A stretch of DNA of 64,000 nucleotides from Hamadaea tsunoensis DSM 44101 (GTDB lineage Bacteria; Actinomycetota; Actinomycetes; Mycobacteriales; Micromonosporaceae), in the NCBI RefSeq assembly GCF_000428945.1, contig NZ_AUAX01000036.1, positions 1-64,000 on the forward strand. Reading direction: 5' to 3'. The notes under the pieces are model-generated. The model was not told the origin of the DNA and did not search any database. It was given only the letters and a program-made list of their open reading frames with translations. Position 1 is the first letter of the stretch. Each line of letters opens with the position of its first letter. This document shows, piece after piece, positions 36,440 to 44,240 of this stretch. A program made the position numbers and the translations under genes.

Positions 36440-37239
36440 GGCGTCGCGATCCAGCGGTCGCGCAGGCTGGTGAGGATGACGACCGACACGACGAGCAGGA
36501 TCAGGCTGAGCACGAGGGCGGCGTCCAGGTCGTTCTCCAACGCCAGGTAGACCGCGAGCGGCATCGTCTGCGTCCGCCCCGGGAAGTTGCCGGCGAAGGT
36601 GATCGTCGCGCCGAACTCGCCGAGAGCCCGCGCCCAGCACAGGACCGCGCCGGCCGCGACGCCCGGCGCGACCAGCGGCAGCGTCACCCGGCGAAACGTC
36701 GTCCAGCGCGAGGCGCCGAGGGTCGCGGCCGCCTCCTCGTACCGGGTGTCGGCGCCGCGCAGCGCTCCTTCCACCGCGATGACGAGGAACGGCATGGCCA
36801 CGAAGGCCTCCGCGACGATCACGCCCGCCGTCGTGAACGGCAGCGTGATCCCGAACGCCCGGTCCAGCCATTCGCCGATCAGCCCGCGCCGCCCGAACAC
36901 CAGCAGCAGCGCCACGCCGCCGACCACCGGCGGCAGGACCAGGGGCACCGTCACCAGCGCGCGTACCAGCTTGCGGCCGCGGAACTCCACCCTCGCCAGG
37001 AGCCAGGCCAGGGGTACGCCGAGAGCCGCGCACACCGCCGTCGCCGCGGTCGCGGTCAGCAGGGACAGGCGCAGGGCGGCGAGCACGGACGGCTCGGTCA
37101 ACCGGCTGGGCAGGTCCGTCCACGGTACGCGTAGCAGCAGCCCGGCCAGCGGCAGCACGAGGAACAGCAGGCCGAGCGCGGCCGGCAGGACGAGGACGAG
37201 CGGGGCCCGGGAGCCCGTGCCCCGCCGTTGCGTTCGCAT
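36436..37239 (-). CDS. modB: Molybdate ABC transporter permease
   Basis: 267 residues with about six membrane helices and the BPD-type EAA coupling loop (EEAAATLGASRWTTFRRVTL). ATG 37239 stands 4 nt after the modA stop with a weak AAGAGA. Family-typical motifs VPLVLPPVVGGVALLLVFG and ARALGEFGATITFAGN are characteristic of ModB. Forms the translocation pore. Confidence 0.94.
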   Translation of the reverse strand: MRTQRRGTGSRAPLVLVLPAALGLLFLVLPLAGLLLRVPWTDLPSRLTEPSVLAALRLSLLTATAATAVCAALGVPLAWLLARVEFRGRKLVRALVTVPLVLPPVVGGVALLLVFGRRGLIGEWLDRAFGITLPFTTAGVIVAEAFVAMPFLVIAVEGALRGADTRYEEAAATLGASRWTTFRRVTLPLVAPGVAAGAVLCWARALGEFGATITFAGNFPGRTQTMPLAVYLALENDLDAALVLSLILLVVSVVILTSLRDRWIATP

Positions 37240-37243
37240 TCTC

Positions 37244-38041
37244 TTATGGTGCCTGGAATCCGGCCGCCAGCAGAACCGCTTTCGCCTTGTCCGACAGCAC
37301 GTACGCGAGGAACGCCTGCGCCGCCGTCGCGTTGGGCGCGTTCTTGAGCACGACGATCGGGTACGCGTTGACGGCGCCGGCCGATTCGGGGAACTCGACG
37401 CCGTCGACGTCCGCGCTCGCGGCCTTCACATCCGTCCGGTAGACCAGGGCGGCGTCGACCTCGCCGAGCTTCACCTTGGACAGCGCGGCCTTGACGTCGG
37501 TCTCCTGGGTGACCGGGGTGAGCTTGACGTTCGCCGCGTCGAGCGCCTTCTTCGCCGCCGCGCCGCAGGGCACCTCGACCGCGCAGAGCGCCACCTTCAC
37601 GCCCGGTTTCACGAGGTCGCCAAGGCTGGTGACGCCCTTCGGGTTGCCCTTCGGCACCGCGATGACGAGCTGGTTCTTGACGAACGTGGCCGGCGTACCG
37701 GTGCCGTTGCCCGCGTCGGTGACGGTCTTCATGGTGGCCGGGCTGGCCGCCGCGAACACGTCGGCGGGGGCGCCCTGGTTGATCTGCGCGGCCAGGGTCG
37801 AGCTGCCGCCGTAGTTGAACACGACCTTCGTGCCGGGGTACGCGGCCTCGAAGTCCTTGCCGATCTGGTTGAACGACTCGGTCAGGGAGGCGGCCGCCGA
37901 CACGTTCACGGTGCCCGTCACGCCGGAGCCGGCGCTGCTCGACGAGGCGGCCGGGGTGTCCGAGCCACCGCAGGCGGCCAGCGCGAGCGTCATTGCCGCG
38001 GCCAGGCCGGCGAGGGCGGTACCGAAGGGGCGTCTTCTCAT
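37244..38041 (-). CDS. modA: Molybdate-binding lipoprotein
   Basis: 265 residues. Lipoprotein signal with lipobox LAAC (Cys24), then the periplasmic-binding-protein type II fold: VSAAASLTESFNQIGKDFEA, FNYGGSSTLAAQINQGAPAD and DVFAAAS are ModA hallmarks, with Ser residues that coordinate the oxyanion. ATG 38041 has TAGGGT 7 nt upstream (leaderless). First gene of modABC. Substrate molybdate versus tungstate cannot be separated by sequence alone. Confidence 0.94.
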   Translation of the reverse strand: MRRRPFGTALAGLAAAMTLALAACGGSDTPAASSSSAGSGVTGTVNVSAAASLTESFNQIGKDFEAAYPGTKVVFNYGGSSTLAAQINQGAPADVFAAASPATMKTVTDAGNGTGTPATFVKNQLVIAVPKGNPKGVTSLGDLVKPGVKVALCAVEVPCGAAAKKALDAANVKLTPVTQETDVKAALSKVKLGEVDAALVYRTDVKAASADVDGVEFPESAGAVNAYPIVVLKNAPNATAAQAFLAYVLSDKAKAVLLAAGFQAP

Positions 38042-38048
38042 GCCGCCG

Positions 38049-38054
38049 ACCCTA
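38049..38054 (-). promoter_or_regulatory. -10 element of modABC
   Basis: TAGGGT on the minus strand, 7 nt before ATG 38041. No ModE-type palindrome is visible in the 43-bp gap. Confidence 0.5.
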
Positions 38055-38084
38055 CCGGTCGCATTTTCGAACCAGAAGTGCCCG

Positions 38085-38798
38085 TCAGGCTTGCGTCTGC
38101 GAGGCGATGATCTGCCGGCGCTCGATGAGCAGGCCGATGCCGTCGAGGATGGTGCGCAGGCCGAAGTCGAGCGCCTGGTCGCGGTGGTCCGCCCCGGCCG
38201 GGTCGGTCAGCGCGGCCGCCACCGCCGGGAACCGGTCGGCGTGCTCGCGCAGCACCAGCCCGAGCGCCTGGGCGAACGCGTTCTCCGGCCCGTCGGCGCT
38301 GCCCAGCTGCGCGGTCTGCTGCGCGATCTGGCGTACGTGGCCGACGAGGACGACCATCGCGTCCATCCGCTCCGCCCCGGAAAGGCCGCAGCCGTCGAGG
38401 GCGGCCACCCCGGCCTCCATCCAGCCGAGCTCGTTCGGGCCGATCGCGCGTACGCCGACCGTCGCCTCCAGCGTCCACGGATGGGCCTGGAACAGCGGGA
38501 GCAGGGCCAGCGACCACGCTTCGAGGCGGGCCCGCCAGCCGGGCAGCGCGGACAGGTCCGGCGGGCCGCCCATGCCGAGGTCGACCATGAGCGCGACCAG
38601 TTCGTTCTTGCCGGGCACGTACCGGTAGAGCGACATCTTCGTGTAGCCGAGGTCGGCCGCGACCCGCTGCATCGTGACGGCGCCGAGCCCGTCGGCGTCG
38701 GCGATCGCGATCCCGGCGGTGGCGATCGCGGCCAGGGTCAGCGCCGGTTTCGGGCCCCGGGCCGGGGGCTGCTTGCCGCCCCACAGGATTTCCGTCAC
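38085..38798 (-). CDS. TetR-family repressor (TetR_C tetracycline-type)
   Basis: 237 residues from GTG 38798, chosen over the upstream TTG 38825 because GGAGG lies 5 nt before it. HTH: IADADGLGAVTMQRVAADLG and KMSLYRYVPGKNELVALMVD; the ligand-binding C-terminal half (LPGWRARLEAWSLALLPLFQ onward) is of the TetR class C-terminal type. Divergent from an FAD monooxygenase gene; the operator in between makes it the probable repressor of that enzyme and of itself. Confidence 0.92.
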   Translation of the reverse strand: MTEILWGGKQPPARGPKPALTLAAIATAGIAIADADGLGAVTMQRVAADLGYTKMSLYRYVPGKNELVALMVDLGMGGPPDLSALPGWRARLEAWSLALLPLFQAHPWTLEATVGVRAIGPNELGWMEAGVAALDGCGLSGAERMDAMVVLVGHVRQIAQQTAQLGSADGPENAFAQALGLVLREHADRFPAVAAALTDPAGADHRDQALDFGLRTILDGIGLLIERRQIIASQTQA

Positions 38799-38824
38799 GC
38801 CGACCTCCGCTTGCGCCTCCGCCA

Positions 38825-38891
38825 AAACTGCGTCTATGGTACACAGTAGTAACCGTGTCCGAGGGACACAGTTTTATCGAAGGCGCAGTTT
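38825..38891. promoter_or_regulatory. TetR operator between repressor and monooxygenase
   Basis: Central palindrome GTGTCC (38855-38860) GAG GGACAC (38864-38869), with a further half-site GGTACACAGT at 38838-38847, and wider inverted arms AAACTGCG (38825-38832) and CGCAGTTT (38884-38891). Confidence 0.6.
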
Positions 38892-38910
38892 CGATCGAAA
38901 GGGGAGGACC

Positions 38911-40113
38911 ATGCGCGTACTCGTTTCGGGGGCGAGCATCGGAGGGCCCGCGCTGGCGTACTGGCTGGCGCGGTTCGGGTACCAGCCGACCGTCGTGGAG
39001 ATCGCGGGCAGGCCGCGCGAGGGCGGGTACGCCGTCGACTTCCGCGGCTCGACGCACATGGCCGTGCTCGGCCGGATGGGCGTTCTCGACGATCTCCGGG
39101 CCGTGCGGACCGCCGGGCACCCGATGACGTTCGTCGACCGGGCCGGCCGGCCGACGCTGGCGCTGCCGGCCGACTTCGCGGGCGGCGACCTCGAGGTCAC
39201 CCGGGCGGATCTGTCGGCCGTCCTGCGCCGCCACGGCGAGGCCCTCGGCGCGCGCTACGTCTACGGCGACCATCTCACCGGCATCGAGCAGGACGACGAG
39301 GGCGTACGCGTCGCCTTCGCGTCCGGCCGGCACGACCGGTTCGACCTGGTCATCGGGGCCGACGGCGTCCACTCGGGAGTCCGCCGGCTCGCCTTCGGCC
39401 CCGAGTCCGCCTACGTACGCCACCTCGGTGCCTACGTGGCCGGCTGGGACGTGCCCGACGTGTGGGGCGGGGAGCGGCGCTCACTGCTCTACACCGAACC
39501 CGGCCGGATGGCGGGAGTCGGCATCGGGGAGGGGAACGCCGCGGCCTTCTTCGTGTTCCGGTCGCCCGAACTGACCTATGACCGCCGTGATCCCGGGCAG
39601 CAGAAACGGATCCTCCGCGACGCGTACGCCGGCATGGGTTGGGAGACGGGCCGCCTGCTCGCGGGCCTGGAGACGGCGACGGACCTGTTCTTCGACTCGA
39701 TCAACCGGGTGGACCTGCCGCGGTGGTCGGCCGGGCGGGTGGCGCTGGTGGGCGACGCGGGCTACGGCGCGACGCTCGGCGGGATGGGCACGGGCACCGC
39801 GGTGGTGGGCGCCTACGTCCTCGCCCACGAGCTGCGGGCGGCGGACGGCGACCACCGGGTGGCGTTCGCGCACTACGAGGAGCTGCTGCGCCCGTACGCC
39901 GAGCGCTGCCAGAAGGGCGGCGACACGACGGGCAGGTTCTTCGCACCGGGTAGCCGGCTCGGGATCACGTTGCGGGACAAGACTTTGAGCATCCCGGCGA
40001 TGATGCGGTGGATGATGAAGGCCGGTGAGAGCCGGACCAACAACATCGACCTGCCGGACTACCCGTTCAGCCGCTCGGACAGCGCCTCGGCGGTCGGCAC
40101 GAACCAGAGGTGA
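38911..40113 (+). CDS. FAD-dependent monooxygenase (PHBH fold)
   Basis: 400 residues, ATG 38911 with SD GGGGAGG. Dinucleotide fold VSGASIGGPALAYWLARFGY, the DG motif LVIGADGVHSGVRRLAFG and the GD motif GRVALVGDAGYGATLGGMGT place it in the class A flavoprotein hydroxylases, near Tet(X)/RebC-like and FAD-binding domain PF01494 proteins. Together with the divergent TetR, it looks like an inducible detoxifying hydroxylase for an aromatic or antibiotic-like compound (inference). Its 3' end overlaps the convergent DUF4180 gene by 55 bp. Confidence 0.92.
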   Translation: MRVLVSGASIGGPALAYWLARFGYQPTVVEIAGRPREGGYAVDFRGSTHMAVLGRMGVLDDLRAVRTAGHPMTFVDRAGRPTLALPADFAGGDLEVTRADLSAVLRRHGEALGARYVYGDHLTGIEQDDEGVRVAFASGRHDRFDLVIGADGVHSGVRRLAFGPESAYVRHLGAYVAGWDVPDVWGGERRSLLYTEPGRMAGVGIGEGNAAAFFVFRSPELTYDRRDPGQQKRILRDAYAGMGWETGRLLAGLETATDLFFDSINRVDLPRWSAGRVALVGDAGYGATLGGMGTGTAVVGAYVLAHELRAADGDHRVAFAHYEELLRPYAERCQKGGDTTGRFFAPGSRLGITLRDKTLSIPAMMRWMMKAGESRTNNIDLPDYPFSRSDSASAVGTNQR

Positions 40114-40394
40114 CGGCCGCGGTTGGACTCGCGGACGAAGTCCCGCAACGCCTCCGACCGCGCCTCGTACGCGGAGATGTCGCCGACGATCGCCAGGCGC
40201 AGCCGGTAGTTCACGAATTTCTGGGCGATCTCGCCGGCCAGCCGGGTACGCAGGGTGAAGAAGTCCTCGGTCAGCCGCTCGACGGGGATCACGACGAGCT
40301 CGGCCTCGGCGCCGAAGGCATCGCCGATGAGATCGGTGGCGGCCGTCTCGGAATCGATCTTCGGACCGGCGGGGTCGAGCCAGAGAGTCTCCAC
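40059..40394 (-). CDS. DUF4180 protein
   Basis: 111 residues from GTG 40394. The pattern DLIGDAFGAEAELVVIPVER, FVNYRLRLAIVGDISAYEAR and FVRESNRGRHLWFV is that of DUF4180, a small alpha/beta protein of unknown function found in many soil bacteria. -10 TACGGT is 7 nt before the start. Its last 55 bp are antisense to the 3' end of the monooxygenase gene. Confidence 0.85.
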   Translation of the reverse strand: METLWLDPAGPKIDSETAATDLIGDAFGAEAELVVIPVERLTEDFFTLRTRLAGEIAQKFVNYRLRLAIVGDISAYEARSEALRDFVRESNRGRHLWFVPTAEALSERLNG

Positions 40395-40401
40395 GGACCC
40401 G

Positions 40402-40407
40402 ACCGTA
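40402..40407 (-). promoter_or_regulatory. -10 element of the DUF4180 gene
   Basis: TACGGT on the minus strand, 7 nt before GTG 40394. Confidence 0.5.
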
Positions 40408-40418
40408 CTAGAGCGCGG

Positions 40419-40832
40419 TCACCGGCGGATGCGGGCGGTCAGTCTCGCTCCGCCGGTCTCGCCGGGTGCCGCCGTCAGCTCCTCGGCGAAGCTGTGCACG
40501 AGCCAGAGTCCCCGGCCGCCGGGGGCGCCGGGTTCGGGGCGTACCGGGATGCCGAAGCCGGCCGGCAGCCCGGGTCCGTCGTCGGTCACCTCGCACACCA
40601 GGGTGCCGTCCGTCTGCCAGAGCCGGATGCGGCCCTGGCCGCCGCCGTGGCGTACGGCGTTGGTGGCCAGTTCGTACGCGACGAGGACCACCACGTCGAC
40701 CCGGTCGCCGGGCAGTCCGGCCTGACTGGCGTGGGCGGCGACGGACTCGCGTACGCTCACCAGCTCCCGCTCGGTGAACGGCAGGTCGAGCAGGAGCCGG
40801 GAGTCGACCGGCAGGCCCGGGTTACCGGCCAT
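40419..40832 (-). CDS. Anti-sigma-factor-like ATP-binding protein (RsbW type)
   Basis: 137 residues forming only a HATPase_c fold of the RsbW/SpoIIAB kind: N-box YELATNAVRHG, G1 box DDGPGLP, G2 box GGRGLWLVHSF. Such proteins phosphorylate STAS-domain antagonists and bind sigma factors. The gene starts inside the last codons of the MEDS-STAS gene (11-bp overlap), so kinase and STAS protein are co-translated. The target sigma factor is not in this operon. Confidence 0.9.
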   Translation of the reverse strand: MAGNPGLPVDSRLLLDLPFTERELVSVRESVAAHASQAGLPGDRVDVVVLVAYELATNAVRHGGGQGRIRLWQTDGTLVCEVTDDGPGLPAGFGIPVRPEPGAPGGRGLWLVHSFAEELTAAPGETGGARLTARIRR

Positions 40833-41694
40833 CGTCGACCGCCACCATCGTCACACCGCCGATCTGCCGGACTCCGAGCGCGTCGAGGACGTGGCAGGCC
40901 ATGGGCTGGCAGCGGATCGTCATGCGCTGGGCGCCGGTGAGGCCGAGCGCCGCCTGGATCAGCACGCCGGCCGCGGCCCCGTCGAGGAAGCGCAGCTGGG
41001 TCAGGTTGACGTCGATGTGGTCGTCGAGGGCGAGCGCTTCGCTGAGGGACCGCGACAGCGGCTCGACGGCCCGGTAGTCGATCTCGCCCGCGACGCGTAC
41101 GCCGGGCGGCACGTACTGCCGGCAGATCCGCAGCAGCGCGTCGTCGTGGTAGGTCACGGCCGCGACGGTGAGCCCGTGGGCCTCGACCGCGGTGGCGATG
41201 GTGACGGTGTCGAAGCACTGCCGGTCGTACTGGCACACGGCGGTGGCGTTCTCGGCCGCCAGCATGCTCGTGAACTGCGATTCGTAGGCCATGAGGTCGG
41301 CCAGCCCGCTGACCGGGCGCAGCGCCCAGCACATGTCGCTGGTGACCCGCAGACCCTGGAAGCCCTCGCGGCGGGCCTGGACGATCTCGTCCTGGAGCGA
41401 GCGGATCGTACGCTTGGCGTCGAATGTCCCTTGTGGAACGAAGAAGGGGCCGCACCCGGCCACCTGCAGCCGGCCGGAGCTCGTGGCCGCGGAGACGCCG
41501 AGGCCGCGCCGGGTCAGCTCCTCGCTCAGGACGGTCTCGGCGACCGCCTCGGTCAGGCAGATCACCTTCTCGCCGGCCCGCAGGCCGTCACGGACGAACG
41601 CCGCGACGATGTCGAGCCGTTCCTCGGGGTCGGAGAAGGTCAGGCAGGCGTGATCGCCCGGCCTCAGCTGCTCCACCGACGACGCACCACTCAT
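40822..41694 (-). CDS. MEDS-STAS fusion regulator
   Basis: 290 residues. N-terminal MEDS (DcmR sensory) domain, about 8-165: LRPGDHACLTFSDPEERLDI, FVRDGLRAGEKVICLTEAVA, MCWALRPVSGLADLMAYESQ. C-terminal STAS domain, about 195-285: DDHIDVNLTQLRFLDGAAAG. The usual phosphorylatable Ser of anti-anti-sigma factors is replaced in FLDGAAAG by Gly/Ala, which is odd and suggests binding without phosphorylation. Start ATG 41694 with SD GGGGAGG. Operon with the RsbW-type kinase: a sensor-linked partner-switching module. Confidence 0.88.
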   Translation of the reverse strand: MSGASSVEQLRPGDHACLTFSDPEERLDIVAAFVRDGLRAGEKVICLTEAVAETVLSEELTRRGLGVSAATSSGRLQVAGCGPFFVPQGTFDAKRTIRSLQDEIVQARREGFQGLRVTSDMCWALRPVSGLADLMAYESQFTSMLAAENATAVCQYDRQCFDTVTIATAVEAHGLTVAAVTYHDDALLRICRQYVPPGVRVAGEIDYRAVEPLSRSLSEALALDDHIDVNLTQLRFLDGAAAGVLIQAALGLTGAQRMTIRCQPMACHVLDALGVRQIGGVTMVAVDDGR

Positions 41695-41834
41695 CGAGCC
41701 TCCCCAGCACCCAGCACGCGAGCATCACCGTAACGCCCAGGCGGGAATGACACCGGCATTACCCGCGTGCGGGGCTGCTCAATCCCGGCCGCCGTCACGG
41801 CCGATTCCCGCCAGACCTCGGCCCCGAGCAGCTC

Positions 41835-41840
41835 TAGATT
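41835..41840 (+). promoter_or_regulatory. -10 element of the Ogt gene
   Basis: TAGATT, 7 nt before ATG 41848. Confidence 0.5.
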
Positions 41841-41847
41841 GGTTCAC

Positions 41848-42336
41848 ATGACGGTCTACACCATTTTCGAGACTCCGCTCGGCGAGATCCAGATCGTGGG
41901 GGAGCGCACCCCGCGCGGGACCGCCCTGCGCTCACTGTCCTTCCCCGGGCAGCGCAAGCCCGTCGTGCTCGAGGCCGCGTGGCAGCGCGACGACGCCGCC
42001 TTCGCCGAGATCACCGCGCAGCTGTCCGGCTATCTCGCGGGCGAGGTCCGCGAATTCCGTTTCGAGTACGCCGACAGCGGCACCCCGTTCCAGCAGAGCG
42101 TCTGGAAGGCGTTGGACACCCTCGCGTACGGGGAGACGGTCACCTACGGCGAACTGGCCGAGCGGGCGGGGTATCCGCGTACGTCGGTGCGGGCGGTGGC
42201 CTCGGCGATCGGGCGCAACCCGCTGATGATCCTGCGCCCGTGCCACCGGGTGCTCGGCGCGGACGGCGGCCTGACCGGCTTCGCCGGCGGCGTCGAGCGC
42301 AAGGAGCAGCTGCTCGCGCTGGAGGCGGCGGTCTGA
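41848..42336 (+). CDS. ogt: Methylated-DNA--protein-cysteine S-methyltransferase
   Basis: 162 residues; suicide repair enzyme removing O6-methyl from guanine. Active site PCHRV with Cys132 and the upstream YGELAERAGYPRTSVRAVAS (helix-turn-helix reading the minor groove) and IGRNPLMILRPCH are complete. The length fits Ogt rather than the longer Ada. ATG 41848; the in-frame ATG at 41767 lacks family similarity and lies before the promoter. Monocistronic. Confidence 0.95.
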   Translation: MTVYTIFETPLGEIQIVGERTPRGTALRSLSFPGQRKPVVLEAAWQRDDAAFAEITAQLSGYLAGEVREFRFEYADSGTPFQQSVWKALDTLAYGETVTYGELAERAGYPRTSVRAVASAIGRNPLMILRPCHRVLGADGGLTGFAGGVERKEQLLALEAAV

Positions 42337-42423
42337 GGTCGTCGCGAGCCAGGTCAGGCGGGCGGTGAGCCGGGAGCGCGTGGCTTGTTGCAACTTAGTG
42401 GCAAGAACAGCACACTTGCTCTC

Positions 42424-42891
42424 GTGTCGTACCCCTCCGCGGTCGAGGTCCTGCTGTTCTCCGAGGCCGACGGCCTGCTCCGCTACCGGGCGGCCGCCGC
42501 CGACCGGCCGCCGGGCGTGCACCCGGACGACCTGGCGATCGACCTTTCCGGCCTGACCCTGTGCACCCCCGGTGCCCTGCTGCATTCGACGTCCTGGCGG
42601 TACGCCGCCGACCGCATCGTCCTCACCTACGCCGCCCTGCCCGATCCGTGGCCGCGCGACGTGCTGCCCGTCCCGTCGGACGCGATGGTGGTCTCGGCCA
42701 GCCCGCTGATGCCGAGCCCCGCGACGGTCGACGTCGCCGCGGTCGCCACGCACGCCGTACGCCATCTCGCCCTGCTGGTCACGACCGACCCGGTCGTCGC
42801 CGCGGCGGCCGTCGAGGCGCCCGAGCTGTGGGCGCTGATCGCCAAGCAGCCGCCCGGCCCGGCCGGGTCGCCGCTGCCGCCCCTGTTCTAG
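42424..42891 (+). CDS. Conserved-type hypothetical protein
   Basis: 155 residues from GTG 42424. Begins VSYPSAVEVLLFSEADGLLR, middle SGLTLCTPGALLHSTSWRYA, then VLTYAALPDPWPRDVLPVPS; predicted mixed alpha/beta, no membrane segment, no enzyme motif that I recognise. The start is chosen because TTGCAA (42388-42393), a 17-bp spacer and CACACT (42411-42416) stand 7 nt before it; a TTG at 42385 is the alternative. Followed after 106 bp by the heat-shock gene. Function unknown. Confidence 0.7.
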   Translation: MSYPSAVEVLLFSEADGLLRYRAAAADRPPGVHPDDLAIDLSGLTLCTPGALLHSTSWRYAADRIVLTYAALPDPWPRDVLPVPSDAMVVSASPLMPSPATVDVAAVATHAVRHLALLVTTDPVVAAAAVEAPELWALIAKQPPGPAGSPLPPLF

Positions 42892-42930
42892 GGCTCCTGT
42901 GAAGTGGCTCACCAGGCCACTCTTGATGGA

Positions 42931-42951
42931 ATTGAGTCGACCCGACTCAAG
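42931..42951. promoter_or_regulatory. HAIR operator (HspR-type) before hsp20
   Basis: ATTGAGT (42931-42937), 7 bases, ACTCAAG (42945-42951): one mismatch to the HspR-associated inverted repeat CTTGAGT-N7-ACTCAAG. The gene 47 bp downstream encodes Hsp20, an expected member of that regulon. Confidence 0.88.
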
Positions 42952-42997
42952 TTGTGGCCAGTACCAGACGTCGCCACACGCCACCAAGGAGTACCCG

Positions 42998-43459
42998 ATG
43001 AGCAACGTTTCCCTGTGGACCCGCCGTGATCCCTTCGCCGAGTTCGACGCCATCGTGCGGCGTACCTTCGGGCCGGACGCGCGGACGAACGCGGGTGTGC
43101 GGCCCGGCTTCACGCCGGCCGCCGAGATCGTCCGCGACGGCGACGACGCCGTCGTCCGCCTGGAGCTGCCGGGTGTCGACACCGAGAAGGACGTCGTCGT
43201 CGAGCTCGACCGCGGCCGCCTGGTCGTCCGCGGCGAACGCCGTGACCCGGAGCCCGAGGGCCGCACCCTGCGCGAGGTCCGCTACGGCGCGTTCCGGCGC
43301 TCGTTCGGCCTGCCGCCGCACGTCAAGGCCGACGCGCTGAGCGCCTCCTACGACGCCGGCGTGCTGTCGGTCCGGGTGGCGGGCGCGTACGCGGGCACCG
43401 ACGCCCAGCGCATCGCGGTCACGTCCACCGTCGACACCACGCCGGAGATCGAGGCCTGA
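42998..43459 (+). CDS. Hsp20/alpha-crystallin small heat-shock protein
   Basis: 153 residues, ATG 42998 with SD AAGGAG. The alpha-crystallin domain is recognisable (FTPAAEIVRDGDDAVVRLEL, DVVVELDRGRLVVRGER, YGAFRRSFGLPPHVKADALS, ASYDAGVLSVRV); the IXI-like C-terminal tail is weak. An ATP-independent holdase in the cytosol. The HAIR element upstream predicts repression by HspR (gene not in this window) and heat induction. Confidence 0.94.
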   Translation: MSNVSLWTRRDPFAEFDAIVRRTFGPDARTNAGVRPGFTPAAEIVRDGDDAVVRLELPGVDTEKDVVVELDRGRLVVRGERRDPEPEGRTLREVRYGAFRRSFGLPPHVKADALSASYDAGVLSVRVAGAYAGTDAQRIAVTSTVDTTPEIEA

Positions 43460-43488
43460 TCCCTCCGGGGAGTGCCTGATCCGTTCGG

Positions 43489-43554
43489 CCGGGCCTGATC
43501 AGCGGGGCTGCCGGGCCTGATCAGCGGGGCTGCCGGGCCTGATCAGCGGGGCTG
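43489..43554. repeat. Three tandem 22-bp repeats at the 3' end of a tetR gene
   Basis: CCGGGCCTGATCAGCGGGGC plus TG repeated at 43489, 43511 and 43533. The third copy overlaps the stop codon and last codons of the TetR gene, so the first two look like duplications of the gene's 3' end. Extra GCCTGATC octamers at 43454 and 43474. Confidence 0.92.
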
Positions 43555-44121
43555 GAGGCCGGAGAAGAGCGCGTCGAGCGCCTCCTCCGGCCGCCAGCCC
43601 GCTATGCGATCCGGCCGCAGCAGGTAGGCGTGGTACAACGGCCCGTACACGAGCTCGACGACGAGTTCGAGATCGACGTCGGCGCGCAGCTGTCCGGCGT
43701 TGACGGCTTTGGCCAGCCGCGCCGAGCAGTCCGCGACCGCCTCGTCGATGACCTCGCGTACGCCGGCCGCCGCGACCGGGTCCGACTGCGCGGCCGCGAT
43801 CAGCCCCCGCCACACGACGCCGCCCCGGGAACCGAAGAGGTTCACCAGGGCGGCGTTCTGCGTACGCAGATCCGTCCGGAGGTCGCCGGTGTCCGGGAAA
43901 TCCGCCCGGCTGGACCGCAGGTCCTTCATGAATTCGAGCAGCACCGCGGCCTTGGACGGCCACCAGCGGTAGATGGTCTGCTTGCCGACTCCGGCCCGGG
44001 CGGCGATCGCCTCGACGGTCGTCTTGTCGAAGCCGACCTCGCCGCACAGCTCGACGGCGGCCTGCACGATCGCCTGGCGCGACTGCTCGTTGCGGCGATG
44101 GGGATCCGGTGGTGGCGTCAC
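43543..44121 (-). CDS. TetR-family repressor
   Basis: 192 residues from GTG 44121. HTH: AIVQAAVELCGEVGFDKTTV and EAIAARAGVGKQTIYRWWPS; the C-terminal half is of the TetR_C type common in actinobacteria (VVWRGLIAAAQSDPVAAAGV). Starts at 44130 or further up are possible; 44121 is favoured by TATAGT 7 nt upstream. Divergent from a cupin gene; two operators with the half-site CCGTCTCGTCT lie between them. The last codons are part of a tandem repeat. Confidence 0.9.
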   Translation of the reverse strand: MTPPPDPHRRNEQSRQAIVQAAVELCGEVGFDKTTVEAIAARAGVGKQTIYRWWPSKAAVLLEFMKDLRSSRADFPDTGDLRTDLRTQNAALVNLFGSRGGVVWRGLIAAAQSDPVAAAGVREVIDEAVADCSARLAKAVNAGQLRADVDLELVVELVYGPLYHAYLLRPDRIAGWRPEEALDALFSGLQPR

Positions 44122-44128
44122 GCCGTGC

Positions 44129-44134
44129 ACTATA
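44129..44134 (-). promoter_or_regulatory. -10 element of the tetR gene
   Basis: TATAGT on the minus strand, 7 nt before GTG 44121, directly next to the operator at 44139. Confidence 0.55.
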
Positions 44135-44138
44135 CGCC

Positions 44139-44161
44139 AGACGAAACGGACCGTCTCGTCT
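44139..44161. promoter_or_regulatory. TetR operator 1
   Basis: Inverted repeat AGACGAAACGG (44139-44149) and CCGTCTCGTCT (44151-44161), one mismatch in 11, one-base centre. It overlaps the start of a -35 TTGACA at 44161 for the cupin gene. Confidence 0.75.
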
Positions 44162-44203
44162 TGACATCCCCATGATCTCTGCTGCACGCTGATCTCCGTT
44201 GGC

Positions 44204-44222
44204 GAGACAAGCCGTCTCGTCT
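44204..44222. promoter_or_regulatory. TetR operator 2
   Basis: The half-site CCGTCTCGTCT recurs exactly at 44212-44222, paired with GAGAC at 44204-44208. It lies 16 bp before the cupin start codon. Confidence 0.6.
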
Positions 44223-44240
44223 CGAATCTGGGGAGCCATG

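Noticed and set aside
38799-38825. TTG start for the TetR gene at 38825
   Set aside because: GTG 38798 has a perfect GGAGG at 5 nt, and the upstream codons lie in the operator region.
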